From: Actinomycetes bacterium
Lineage (GTDB): Bacteria > Actinomycetota > Actinomycetes > Actinomycetales > Cellulomonadaceae
Assembly: GCA_023432565.1 (NCBI GenBank)
Contig: JAEYUL010000036.1
Location: 1 to 7,410 of the forward strand
Length of the DNA stretch: 7,410 nt
Direction: 5' to 3'
Shown here in pieces: positions 1-6,008 of this stretch. Numbering within the stretch: the stretch's first letter is position 1; each line of letters begins with the position of its first letter. Both the position numbers and the translations under genes were made by a program. The notes under the pieces were generated by a model that saw only the letters and a program-made list of their open reading frames with translations, ran no database searches and was not told the origin of the DNA.

Positions 1-276
1 GTGCGGGGCACCGGGGGTCGCGTCGGAGGGCCGGTCGGACGGGAGGTGCCCGACGAGCGCGCGGTGCGCGAGCGCGTCCGCGGCGGCCTCCGCGGGGTCG
101 GCGGCGTGGCCGACCGTGAGCGCACCCGGCACAGGGGGCGAGACCGCGGCCGGTGTCGAGACGGCGGCGGGCACGAGGGCCTCGGCAGCGGCGGTGCGCC
201 GCAGCGGTGCGTCGACGGGCGCGCTCGTCTGCTCCGCCGTCGCGGGGACGGGGACGCGGGCGTGGTGCGGGCTCAT
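1..276 (-). CDS. Partial N-terminus, possible eCIS-associated DUF4157-like protein
   Basis: This reading frame is open for 92 codons from an ATG at 276-274 to the window edge with no stop, so only the N-terminus is seen. The start is well supported: a GGAGG Shine-Dalgarno (minus strand of 282-286) lies 5 nt before it. Residues 1-54 are Ala/Pro/Val/Thr-rich and probably disordered. Residues 55-74 contain VGHAADPAEAAADALA followed by HRAL. This resembles, from memory, the 'G.a.DP.E.eAD.vA' stretch that begins DUF4157-type proteins, which are frequent cargo or accessory proteins of extracellular contractile injection systems; the metal-binding HExxH of that domain would lie beyond the edge. The eCIS-type ATPase at the other end of the window fits this reading. 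That the frame codes is fairly secure; the family is an inference from one short motif in biased sequence. Confidence 0.6.
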   Translation of the reverse strand, partial: MSPHHARVPVPATAEQTSAPVDAPLRRTAAAEALVPAAVSTPAAVSPPVPGALTVGHAADPAEAAADALAHRALVGHLPSDRPSDATPGAPH

Positions 277-452
277 GGTGGCCTCCGGGTGGAACGTGGC
301 CGTGGCGGCGTGATCCTGTGGCGGCGCACGGGGGACGCGCGCCTGCCGAGGCCCAGCCTGGTCTGCCGCTCGAGCGCGGGCATCGGCAATCGCTACCGAA
401 CTGCACGCCCGCCGGCACCGCGGCACGCCCGCACTGCCCGCACCCGGACAGG
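277..452. other. Intergenic leader of the left-edge gene
   Basis: This stretch lies between the hairpin that closes the OFA transporter unit and the start of the left-edge gene. It must hold the promoter of that gene if the hairpin terminates transcription. I see a good ribosome binding site at its low end, but no convincing -10/-35 pair and no repeat. Confidence 0.4.
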
Positions 453-489
453 ACGACGGGGGCGCGGCGGTGTGCCGCGCCCCCGTCGT
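453..489 (-). terminator. Hairpin terminator after OFA transporter
   Basis: A perfect 16-bp inverted repeat (453-468 with 474-489) encloses a 5-nt loop, 8 nt beyond the transporter stop codon. No U-tract follows on the minus strand, as is common for actinobacterial terminators. The position right after the stop and the perfect long stem make termination, or 3'-end protection of the transcript, likely. Confidence 0.8.
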
Positions 490-497
490 GTTGCCGG

Positions 498-2021
498 TCA
501 GGCGGTGAAGAGCTGCACAGCCTTCAGCACGGTCTGGTACAGACCCAGTGCGAGGGGAACTCCCACGATGAGCCACGGGATCACCGCGACCCATCGAGCC
601 CGACCGGTGGCCGCCTGGACGTCGAGGCGCTTGATCTCACGCTCGATGTCCTTGGCCTCGCCCGCGGCCGTGCGCCGCGCCAGACGCGCGACCTGGTCGG
701 CGTCGTGGTGCTTCGCGCTCACCGTGCGGACGAGGAGGTTGGCCACGAAGCCGACGCCGAGCACGCCGACCATGATGAGCAGCGCCGGCTTGTAGTCCGC
801 CGCCACGAGCGTTCCCGGCTCACCGGCACGGTCGAGCGTGCTGTTGACGATCAGCGGACCGGCGATCCCGGCGGCCGACCAGGCCGTGAGCAGGCGGCCG
901 TGGATGGCTCCCACCTCGAGCGTCCCGAAGAGGTCCTTCAGGTACGCCGGGATGGTCGCGAAGCCGCCGCCGTAGAACGTGATGATGATGAACGCGAGCG
1001 TGACCATGAGCGCCACGCTCGTGGAGCCCGCCTGGGCCAGTACGAGGTAGAGGGCCAGGCCCACACCCAGGTAGATGAAGTAGGCGGGCTTGCGACCGAT
1101 CTTGTCCGACAGGGTCGACCAGCCGAAGCGCCCGCCCATGTTCGCCAGGCTCAGCAGACCGACGAAGCCGGCCGCCATCGCCGCCGTGACGGTCGACGTG
1201 CCGTCGCCGCCGCGGAAGAAGTCCTGGATCATCGGGCCGGCGTTCTCGAGGATGCCGATGCCTGCGGTGACGTTCGTGAACAGCACGATCCAGAGCAGGT
1301 AGAACTGCGGGGTGCGCACCGCTCGGCTGGTGCGCACGAGTGCGCCGCCGCGGCCGGGGAAGTGCTCGGACGTCTCGTCGTCCTCGAAGCCCGGCGGGAT
1401 GCGGATCAGGGTCGCACCGATCGCCATGAGGACGGCGTAGGTCAGGCCCATCGTGACGAAGGTCGCCACGAGCGCGGAGCCGCCGATCTCGGTACCGCCG
1501 CCGTTGTAGGCGCCCATGAGCGCGGTGGCGAAGGGGGCGGCGACGAGCGCGCCGCCACCGAAGCCCATGATGGCCATGCCCGTGGCGAGGCCCGGCTTCT
1601 CCGGGAACCACTTCATGAGCGTGGAGACAGGCGAGATGTAGCCGATGCCCAGGCCGATCCCGCCGAGGAAGCCGTACCCGAGGTAGAGCAGCCAGAGCTG
1701 GCTCGTCGCGATACCGAGAGCGCCGATCAGGAAGCCGCTCACCCAGCAGGCGGCGGCCACGACCATGGCCTTACGAGGCCCGTTCTTCTCCACCCACCGG
1801 CCGAACAGGGCCGAGGAGGTGCCGAGCATGCCGATCGCCAGGGAGAAGATCCAGCCGATCTGGGTGTGCGAGGCGTTGAAGTGGTGCTCGAGGGGGATCT
1901 TGAACACCGACAGGGCGTACACCTGGCCGATCGACAGGTGCACGCACAGTGCCGCAGGCGGGATGAGCCACCGGTTGTAGCCGTGAGGGGCTACAGAGCT
2001 CTTCTTGCTGAGGACGGACAT
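498..2021 (-). CDS. OFA-family MFS transporter (oxalate/formate antiporter-like)
   Basis: A 507-residue integral membrane carrier of the major facilitator superfamily. The N-terminal segment (about residues 16-45, NRWLIPPAA then IGQVYALSVFKIPLE) is typical of the oxalate:formate antiporter (OFA) family. A motif-A-like loop, GRWVEKNGPRKAM, lies at 74-86 between TM2 and TM3, and its repeat (GRFGW...LSDKIGRKPA) at about 295-312 between TM8 and TM9. After the last core helix comes a charged linker (about 435-473) and one further hydrophobic segment (about 477-504). The start is forced: an in-frame stop (2031-2033) lies three codons upstream. The Shine-Dalgarno is poor, since the nearest GGAAGG is 15 nt away. 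The gene lies 3' of formamidase but is separated by a terminator, so it probably has its own promoter. Given the neighbours, formate or a related small carboxylate is the likely substrate; direction and specificity cannot be read from sequence. Confidence 0.9.
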   Translation of the reverse strand: MSVLSKKSSVAPHGYNRWLIPPAALCVHLSIGQVYALSVFKIPLEHHFNASHTQIGWIFSLAIGMLGTSSALFGRWVEKNGPRKAMVVAAACWVSGFLIGALGIATSQLWLLYLGYGFLGGIGLGIGYISPVSTLMKWFPEKPGLATGMAIMGFGGGALVAAPFATALMGAYNGGGTEIGGSALVATFVTMGLTYAVLMAIGATLIRIPPGFEDDETSEHFPGRGGALVRTSRAVRTPQFYLLWIVLFTNVTAGIGILENAGPMIQDFFRGGDGTSTVTAAMAAGFVGLLSLANMGGRFGWSTLSDKIGRKPAYFIYLGVGLALYLVLAQAGSTSVALMVTLAFIIITFYGGGFATIPAYLKDLFGTLEVGAIHGRLLTAWSAAGIAGPLIVNSTLDRAGEPGTLVAADYKPALLIMVGVLGVGFVANLLVRTVSAKHHDADQVARLARRTAAGEAKDIEREIKRLDVQAATGRARWVAVIPWLIVGVPLALGLYQTVLKAVQLFTA

Positions 2022-2092
2022 GGGGGGAACTCATCGCCTTCCGAGAAGTTGTTACGCCGCGGGCGACCTGGCCGCGCGCGGACCTAGAACAA
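2022..2092 (-). promoter_or_regulatory. Probable promoter/leader region of OFA transporter
   Basis: This 71-nt gap lies between the formamidase terminator hairpin and the OFA start codon. It would have to contain the promoter if that hairpin stops most transcription. I see no clear promoter boxes. The weak GGAAGG (minus strand of 2037-2042) precedes an out-of-frame ATG at 2034 as well as the true start. Boundaries come from the neighbouring features, not from a recognised motif. Confidence 0.35.
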
Positions 2093-2131
2093 GGCGTGGG
2101 GGCGGACTGCGAGGCAGTCCACCCCCACGCC
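2093..2131 (-). terminator. Hairpin terminator after formamidase
   Basis: A long hairpin has outer arms 2093-2102 with 2122-2131 (10 bp), one C/A mismatch (2103/2121), an inner 7-bp stem (2104-2110 with 2114-2120) and a 3-nt loop. On the minus strand it is followed by TTGTTCT, a partial U-tract. It lies 38 nt past the fmdA stop and should end the fmdB-amiS-fmdA transcript. Confidence 0.85.
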
Positions 2132-2169
2132 CAGCGACGCTCTACGTGATCAGCGCGTCAGGGAACGGG

Positions 2170-3426
2170 TCAGCGGTTGGCAGCGCGCGGTGCCGCGACC
2201 TTCTGCGTGACCTGGTGCGGCTGTCCGTTGACGTCGGGCCGCACGTCGAAGTCGAACATCGCGGTGGGCAGGTACACCGTCGAGCACGAGTTCGGGATGT
2301 CGACCACGCCGGAGAGACGACCCTCGATCGGCGCCGCACCGAGCAGCAGGTAGGCCTGCTCGGGGCTGTAGCCGAACTTCGTGAGGTAGTCGATGGCGTG
2401 GAGGCACGCACGCTGGTAGGACAGGTGCGAGTCGAGGTAGCGCTGCTCGCCGTCGAGGGTCACCGAGGTGCCCGAGAAGGCCAGCCACTCGCTGTAGACC
2501 GGTCCGGTGATGCCCGGCTGGAAGATCGCGTTCTCGGTGACGCCGTAGATCTCCATGCCGTTCTTGATCACGTCGACACGGATGTCCATGTAGCCACCCA
2601 TCTCGATGGCGCCACAGAACGTGATCTCACCGTCGCCCTGCGAGAAGTGCAGGTCACCGAACGACAGGTTCGCACCGTCGACGAACACCGGGTAGAACAC
2701 CCGCGTACCCGCGGTGAAGTTCTTGATGTCCTGGTTTCCGCCGTTCTCGCGGGGAGGAGCCGTGCGAGCACCCTCGGCCGCGACGCGGTCGAACTCGGCG
2801 CCCGTGAGCGAACCGAGCACGGCACCGTAGGCCTGCGGCGGAAGCGCGAGGCCGGGGACGCGGTCAGGGTCGGTCGCGATGAGCGCAGCCTCGCGGGCGT
2901 TCCACGTGCCGAGCAGCTCCTTGGAGGGAGCGGTGCCCATGAGGCCCGGGTGAACCATCGAGGCGAAGCGCACCTCGGGGACGTGACGCGACGTCGCGTA
3001 GCCGCCCTCGAAGTCCCAGATCGCCTTGTAGGCGTCGGGGAAGATGTCGGTCAGGAAGCCGCCACCGTTGTTCTTCGCGAAGATGCCGGTGTAGCCCCAG
3101 CCCTGGCCGGCGAGCGGGCCCTCCTCCTGCGGGATCGGGCCGACGTCGAGGATGTCGACGATCAGCAGGTCGCCAGGCTTGGCGCCCTCGACGCGGAACG
3201 GTCCGGAGAGCTTGTGGACCGTGTGCAGCGGCGCGGTGAGGATGTCCTCGGCCGAGTCGTCGTTCTTCATGTACCCGTCGAACCACTCACGCACGTCGGC
3301 GCGGAAGGAGTCGCCCGGCTTGACGGTGGCGATCGGGGGGATGTCCGGGTGCCAGCGGTTGTGACCGACGATGTCGTGGTCCTCGAAGGCCTTTCCGGAG
3401 TCCAGGGGGAACAGGTTCTTGGGCAT
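2170..3426 (-). CDS. fmdA: Formamidase (acetamidase/formamidase family)
   Basis: A cytoplasmic amidohydrolase of 418 residues, close to the usual length of about 400-410 for the FmdA/AmdA family. It hydrolyses formamide, and possibly other short amides, to the carboxylate and ammonia. The sequence is collinear with the family: GHNRWHPDIPP near 21-31, VHKLSGPF at 70-77, GAKPGDLLIVDILDV at 81-95, MVHPGLMGTAPS at 157-168, the hallmark GDLHFSQGDGEITFCGAIE at 257-275, and a conserved C-terminal stretch at 369-397. No frameshift or missing block is seen. A GGAAG Shine-Dalgarno sits 4 nt before the ATG. The gene follows amiS after a 60-nt spacer and is the last gene of the operon. The presence of AmiS and FmdB favours formamidase over acetamidase, but substrate choice is an inference. 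Confidence 0.95.
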   Translation of the reverse strand: MPKNLFPLDSGKAFEDHDIVGHNRWHPDIPPIATVKPGDSFRADVREWFDGYMKNDDSAEDILTAPLHTVHKLSGPFRVEGAKPGDLLIVDILDVGPIPQEEGPLAGQGWGYTGIFAKNNGGGFLTDIFPDAYKAIWDFEGGYATSRHVPEVRFASMVHPGLMGTAPSKELLGTWNAREAALIATDPDRVPGLALPPQAYGAVLGSLTGAEFDRVAAEGARTAPPRENGGNQDIKNFTAGTRVFYPVFVDGANLSFGDLHFSQGDGEITFCGAIEMGGYMDIRVDVIKNGMEIYGVTENAIFQPGITGPVYSEWLAFSGTSVTLDGEQRYLDSHLSYQRACLHAIDYLTKFGYSPEQAYLLLGAAPIEGRLSGVVDIPNSCSTVYLPTAMFDFDVRPDVNGQPHQVTQKVAAPRAANR

Positions 3427-3486
3427 TGTGCTTCCGTTTCTCTCGTCGTCTTTGACTCGAAGGTTCTGGTGTCGTTCGCGAGCGAT

Positions 3487-4107
3487 CTAGCGCACCACCT
3501 CCTCGGCGGCAGACACCGTCTTGGGCTGCTTGGACCACAGCACGAGCGCGCCGATGACGAAGACCACGGCCTCGGCCACGGCGAGCGCGGCGACCGGCGC
3601 GTCCTGCCACACACCGATGAGCAGGAAGAAGGCGGGGATGGCACCGGTGATCCAGCCCTGCAGGGCCGCGATGCCACCGGTGAACCAGCCGATCCGGTCG
3701 ATCCCGCGTCCCATGAGCAGGTAGAAGAGGAACCAGAGGAAGGCCCACTGGAGCCAGATGACGCCGAAGGCGTAGTCCCCGAACTTGACGGCGTTCACGA
3801 TCGCGTAACCCACGGCGACCACGGCGACGAAGAGCGAGTAGTACCCGAGGCCGGTCGCGTCGAAGCCCCACGTGTTGTTCAGCGCGACGAACAGGTACGT
3901 GAACCCGAAGAGGTACAGGCCGCCAGCAGAGAAGATCTGGTCCATGTCACCGTTGGCGGTGAAGATCAGGTAGGTCGGGGTGATGACCTGCAGCCCACCG
4001 ACGAACCAGTTGAGAGGCGTGGCACCCTTGCCGCGCACGATCCCCATCAGGCTCAAGCCGTTGATGAACAGGATCGCCCCGACGTAGAGCAGTCCTACGT
4101 TGCTCAT
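3487..4107 (-). CDS. amiS: AmiS/UreI-family amide channel
   Basis: A 206-residue membrane protein of the AmiS/UreI family, whose members are proton-gated or constitutive channels for urea and short aliphatic amides. The length and opening motif GLLYVGAILFINGL (5-18) match the family. About seven hydrophobic segments can be placed near 5-23, 33-50, 58-78, 86-107, 113-133, 140-165 and 172-191, with the Trp/Phe-rich stretch WLQWAFLWFLFYLLMG (118-133) typical of the pore region. A GAAGGGA Shine-Dalgarno lies 7 nt before the ATG and the stop is TAG. It sits between fmdB and fmdA, so the likely role is formamide uptake to the formamidase. The sequence does not show which amide is preferred or whether gating by pH occurs. 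Confidence 0.93.
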   Translation of the reverse strand: MSNVGLLYVGAILFINGLSLMGIVRGKGATPLNWFVGGLQVITPTYLIFTANGDMDQIFSAGGLYLFGFTYLFVALNNTWGFDATGLGYYSLFVAVVAVGYAIVNAVKFGDYAFGVIWLQWAFLWFLFYLLMGRGIDRIGWFTGGIAALQGWITGAIPAFFLLIGVWQDAPVAALAVAEAVVFVIGALVLWSKQPKTVSAAEEVVR

Positions 4108-4128
4108 CGTTCATTCCCTTCGTGACGT

Positions 4129-4151
4129 GCGCCGGGCCGTCGGCCCGGCGC
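4129..4151 (-). terminator. Hairpin between fmdB and amiS
   Basis: A perfect 10-bp GC-only stem (4129-4138 with 4142-4151) has a 3-nt loop. It starts 2 nt after the fmdB stop and ends 21 nt before the amiS start codon, just upstream of its ribosome binding site. No U-tract follows. It may be a partial terminator or attenuator that lowers amiS-fmdA relative to fmdB, or a processing/stability element; the sequence alone cannot decide. Confidence 0.55.
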
Positions 4152-4153
4152 GC

Positions 4154-4438
4154 TCAGGCGCGCGGCAGCTTTGCCGCGAGCGGGTTGTGCGTCACCTTCT
4201 GACGACGACGGGGCCGGCCCGGGATTGCGCTGACCACCTGGGGGCGGTCGCTGGTGGCCGTGGTGGCGTCGATCAGCCGGCGCGCCGTGGAGTTGCCGAG
4301 GTTCAGCATCGGGGCGGCCATTGCGCGTCGTGCCATCGAGCCGCACGAAGGGCAGGGCGTAAAATCGCACACCTCACTCATCGGGAAAATGCGGTCGAAC
4401 CGACCGTGGTCAGTGCAGGAATAGACGTACGTCGGCAT
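4154..4438 (-). CDS. fmdB: FmdB-family zinc-ribbon protein
   Basis: A 94-residue protein that opens with MPTYVYSC, as FmdB-family (putative regulatory) proteins do. The predicted zinc ribbon uses C8 and H11 (CTDHG) with C29 and C32 (CPSCG); the usual first knuckle CxxC is CxxH here, and C24 is a spare candidate ligand. Residues 40-94 are basic and polar (RPRRRQK at about 75-81) and probably flexible. FmdB was named from the formamidase gene cluster of Methylophilus and was proposed as a regulator; its mechanism is unknown. It is the first gene of the fmdB-amiS-fmdA operon. The start has an AAGGGG Shine-Dalgarno (4447-4452) 8 nt upstream that lies in a small hairpin. Early codons are less GC-biased than in the neighbours. 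Confidence 0.85.
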   Translation of the reverse strand: MPTYVYSCTDHGRFDRIFPMSEVCDFTPCPSCGSMARRAMAAPMLNLGNSTARRLIDATTATSDRPQVVSAIPGRPRRRQKVTHNPLAAKLPRA

Positions 4439-4440
4439 GC

Positions 4441-4455
4441 GAGAAGCCCCTTCTC
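4441..4455 (-). promoter_or_regulatory. Hairpin enclosing the fmdB ribosome binding site
   Basis: A 6-bp stem (4441-4446 with 4450-4455) with a 3-nt loop carries the AAGGGG Shine-Dalgarno of fmdB in its loop and arm. The hairpin ends 2 nt before the start codon, so folding would limit ribosome access. The stem is short and could be chance, but its placement is exact. Confidence 0.4.
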
Positions 4456-4505
4456 GATTGCGGAGCCCTCATTGGCTTCCGGCTTCAAGAGCGTGTGCCG
4501 ATCGT

Positions 4506-4521
4506 GCGCCCGATCGGGCGC
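4506..4521. promoter_or_regulatory. 16-bp perfect palindrome, candidate operator
   Basis: GCGCCCGATCGGGCGC is a perfect inverted repeat without spacer, centred about 75 bp upstream of the fmdB start codon. This is the right size and place for the binding site of a dimeric repressor or activator. Palindromes arise easily in GC-rich DNA, so confidence is moderate. Confidence 0.4.
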
Positions 4522-4734
4522 GGAAACCATGGACGCGGACACCCATCCTGGATTTCTCGCGCGGGTGCCTAAATCGCCCGAAGGCGCCCGAGGCGGGGCC
4601 CCGAGGCGGGCCGAAGGTCCCATGACAGAGCTCTCGCGCGATGCAGGTCGGCGCTGCGGGCGGTCCTGTGCGCCCGGTCACACGGATGTCGCGTGCGCCA
4701 CAGAGTCTGGGGACGGGTGGTCGCCTCGACGCGA

Positions 4735-4768
4735 CGAAGGCCCCGTCCGCGATCGGACGGGGCCTTCG
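4735..4768 (-). terminator. Hairpin terminator after response-regulator unit
   Basis: A perfect 15-bp stem (4735-4749 with 4754-4768) has the 4-nt loop CGAT and lies 50 nt past the stop codon of the uncharacterised gene upstream. There is no U-tract. It separates the response-regulator unit from the formamide operon. Confidence 0.85.
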
Positions 4769-4818
4769 TGACGACAGACGTCGTCGTCCTGCGTCGGGGG
4801 TTCAGCGCCTCGGCGCGG

Positions 4819-5298
4819 TCAGTGGTACCTGCTCAGCTTCGGCTGGTAGCTCGAGGAGAACTGGAGCAGCGTGGCGTGCTGGGCGTCCTCGAGGGCACCC
4901 GCGAACCCCGAGTCCGGCAGGGTCTCGTGCAGCACGAGACGCGCACCGGTGTCGAGGTCCACCAGCTCGAGCTTGTCGATCCACCACATCGAGACCTCGC
5001 TGGTGCGCTCGCTGCCGTGCAGGACCATCAGGCAACGCGCACCGCCGGGGACCAGGTCGGCGGGCGCCCAGGCGACCTCGACCTCGGGGCCGAACCCCTC
5101 GGCCCACGCCGCGTCCGGCGGAAGCCGGTCCGGACCGCCGTCCTGCCCCAGCTCGACACCGAGCACCTCGTGGACCACCCACCGGCCCACCGCGATGCGG
5201 TCGAGCTCCGCGGCGATCACGTTCCCGAGTCGCTTGTCCATCTCGTTGCGCTCCCGGATCAGTGTCGCGAGCTTGCGCGCCAGCTCCAGCCTCACCAT
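4819..5298 (-). CDS. Uncharacterised protein downstream of response regulator
   Basis: I do not recognise this protein with confidence. From the ATG at 5298-5296 it has 159 residues, with AAGGTGAGG just upstream as a strong Shine-Dalgarno. A GTG at 5343 would give 174 residues and a GTGA overlap with the regulator stop, but has no ribosome site and adds only a polar tail. Residues 1-45 are helical and charged (RKLATLIRERNEMDKRLGNV), followed by WVVHEVLGVEL and a mixed alpha/beta C-terminal part with an acidic middle. No signal peptide or membrane segment is seen, so it should be cytoplasmic. The N-terminal pattern (RERNE.D..., then ...VGRWV.HEVLGVEL) loosely recalls a group of uncharacterised actinobacterial proteins with 'E.NE.D..IA.LIGRPA..GH.GE' at the start; this is from memory. 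Co-transcription with the regulator suggests a linked function. Confidence 0.75.
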   Translation of the reverse strand: MVRLELARKLATLIRERNEMDKRLGNVIAAELDRIAVGRWVVHEVLGVELGQDGGPDRLPPDAAWAEGFGPEVEVAWAPADLVPGGARCLMVLHGSERTSEVSMWWIDKLELVDLDTGARLVLHETLPDSGFAGALEDAQHATLLQFSSSYQPKLSRYH

Positions 5299-5339
5299 GT
5301 CCTCACCTTCGTCGTGGTCGGTCGTCGTCGTGGCGACCC

Positions 5340-6008
5340 TCACGGGTCGATCAGGCCGTTGCGGATCGCGAACCGGGTCAGTCCCACGCGGTCCTTCAGC
5401 CGTAGCTTCTCGAGCACGTTGGCACGATGCCGGTCCACCGTCTTCGGGCTGATCACGAGCAGCTTGGCGATCTCCGCACTGGACAGGCCCTCCGCGATGA
5501 GCTTGACGATCTGCTCCTCCCGCGGGCTCAGCAGGTCACGGCGGCACAGCTCGTTGTTGCGCGAGCGCAGGTTCTCGAGCTCCTGGGCGGTGAGGTAGCG
5601 CTGGTCGGGGAGCGCGAACCCGTCACCGTCCAGGGCCCGCCGGCAGGCGCGCAGGAAGTCCGCCGCGTCGGTGGACTTGTGCAGGTAGCCCGAGGCGCCG
5701 AGCCTGATCGCCTCGGACACGAAGCGCTCGTTGGTGGCCGCGGACAGGAAGAGCAAGCGGGAGCGGCTGCTGCGGTGCCGCAGCTCTGCGGCGACCTGGA
5801 GCCCCGTCATCCTCGGCATGACCATGTCGAGGATGACGAGGTCGGGAGCGGTGTTGAGCACGATGCCCAGTGCGGTGCGGCCGTCACTGGCCTCGGCGAC
5901 GACCTTCATGTCGGTGCTCTCGTTGATGAGTGATCTCACGCCCTGACGCACGAGGGTGTGGTCGTCGGCCAGCACGACGCTGTGCTGACCGCACGTGTCG
6001 CGCTTCAT
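5340..6008 (-). CDS. NarL/FixJ-type (LuxR-class) response regulator
   Basis: A complete two-component response regulator of 222 residues. The receiver domain (about 9-125) has all key residues: acidic pair D15-D16, phospho-acceptor D61 in VILDMVMP, switch S89 and conserved K111. After a linker, a LuxR-type helix-turn-helix spans about 158-222, with LSPREEQIVKLIAEGLSS opening it and ISPKTVDRHRANVLEKL as the recognition helix region. On phosphorylation it should dimerise and bind DNA to control transcription. No histidine kinase is in the window, so the partner is unknown. The ATG has no strong Shine-Dalgarno but overlaps the stop of a possible 43-codon ORF as ATGA, so translational coupling is possible. 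It shares a transcript with the gene at 4819-5298. Its targets could include the nearby eCIS or formamide genes; nothing here proves this. Confidence 0.95.
   Translation of the reverse strand: MKRDTCGQHSVVLADDHTLVRQGVRSLINESTDMKVVAEASDGRTALGIVLNTAPDLVILDMVMPRMTGLQVAAELRHRSSRSRLLFLSAATNERFVSEAIRLGASGYLHKSTDAADFLRACRRALDGDGFALPDQRYLTAQELENLRSRNNELCRRDLLSPREEQIVKLIAEGLSSAEIAKLLVISPKTVDRHRANVLEKLRLKDRVGLTRFAIRNGLIDP

Larger units (their letters stand above)
4439..4734 (-). promoter_or_regulatory. Control region of the fmdB-amiS-fmdA operon
   Basis: A gap of about 300 bases lies between the hairpin closing the upstream unit and fmdB. I find no credible gene in it. It holds the RBS hairpin, a perfect 16-bp palindrome at 4506-4521, and a cluster of direct repeats at about 4575-4617 built from CGCCCGAAGG, CGCCCGAGG and two copies of CCGAGGCGGG. 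Its middle part is less GC-rich than the flanking genes. No sigma-70-like promoter pair is convincing, so the transcription start cannot be placed. Confidence 0.55.

Noticed and set aside
153..2087. Long plus-strand frame of 644 codons opposite the OFA transporter
   Set aside because: Its product is Arg/Ala/Gly/His-rich with no domain, while the minus strand encodes a full MFS carrier. It is a GC-bias shadow.
2005..4125. Plus-strand frame of 706 codons opposite fmdA and amiS
   Set aside because: The product is a charged Val/Glu/Arg/Asp-rich string without recognisable motif, antisense to two genes with clear family matches.
5341..5343. GTG start giving a 174-residue version of the uncharacterised protein
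   Set aside because: It has no ribosome binding site, whereas the ATG at 5298 has AAGGTGAGG at good spacing; kept only as an alternative through GTGA coupling.
4693..5598. Plus-strand frame of 301 codons
   Set aside because: Antisense to the uncharacterised gene and the response regulator C-terminus; no Shine-Dalgarno and no family features.
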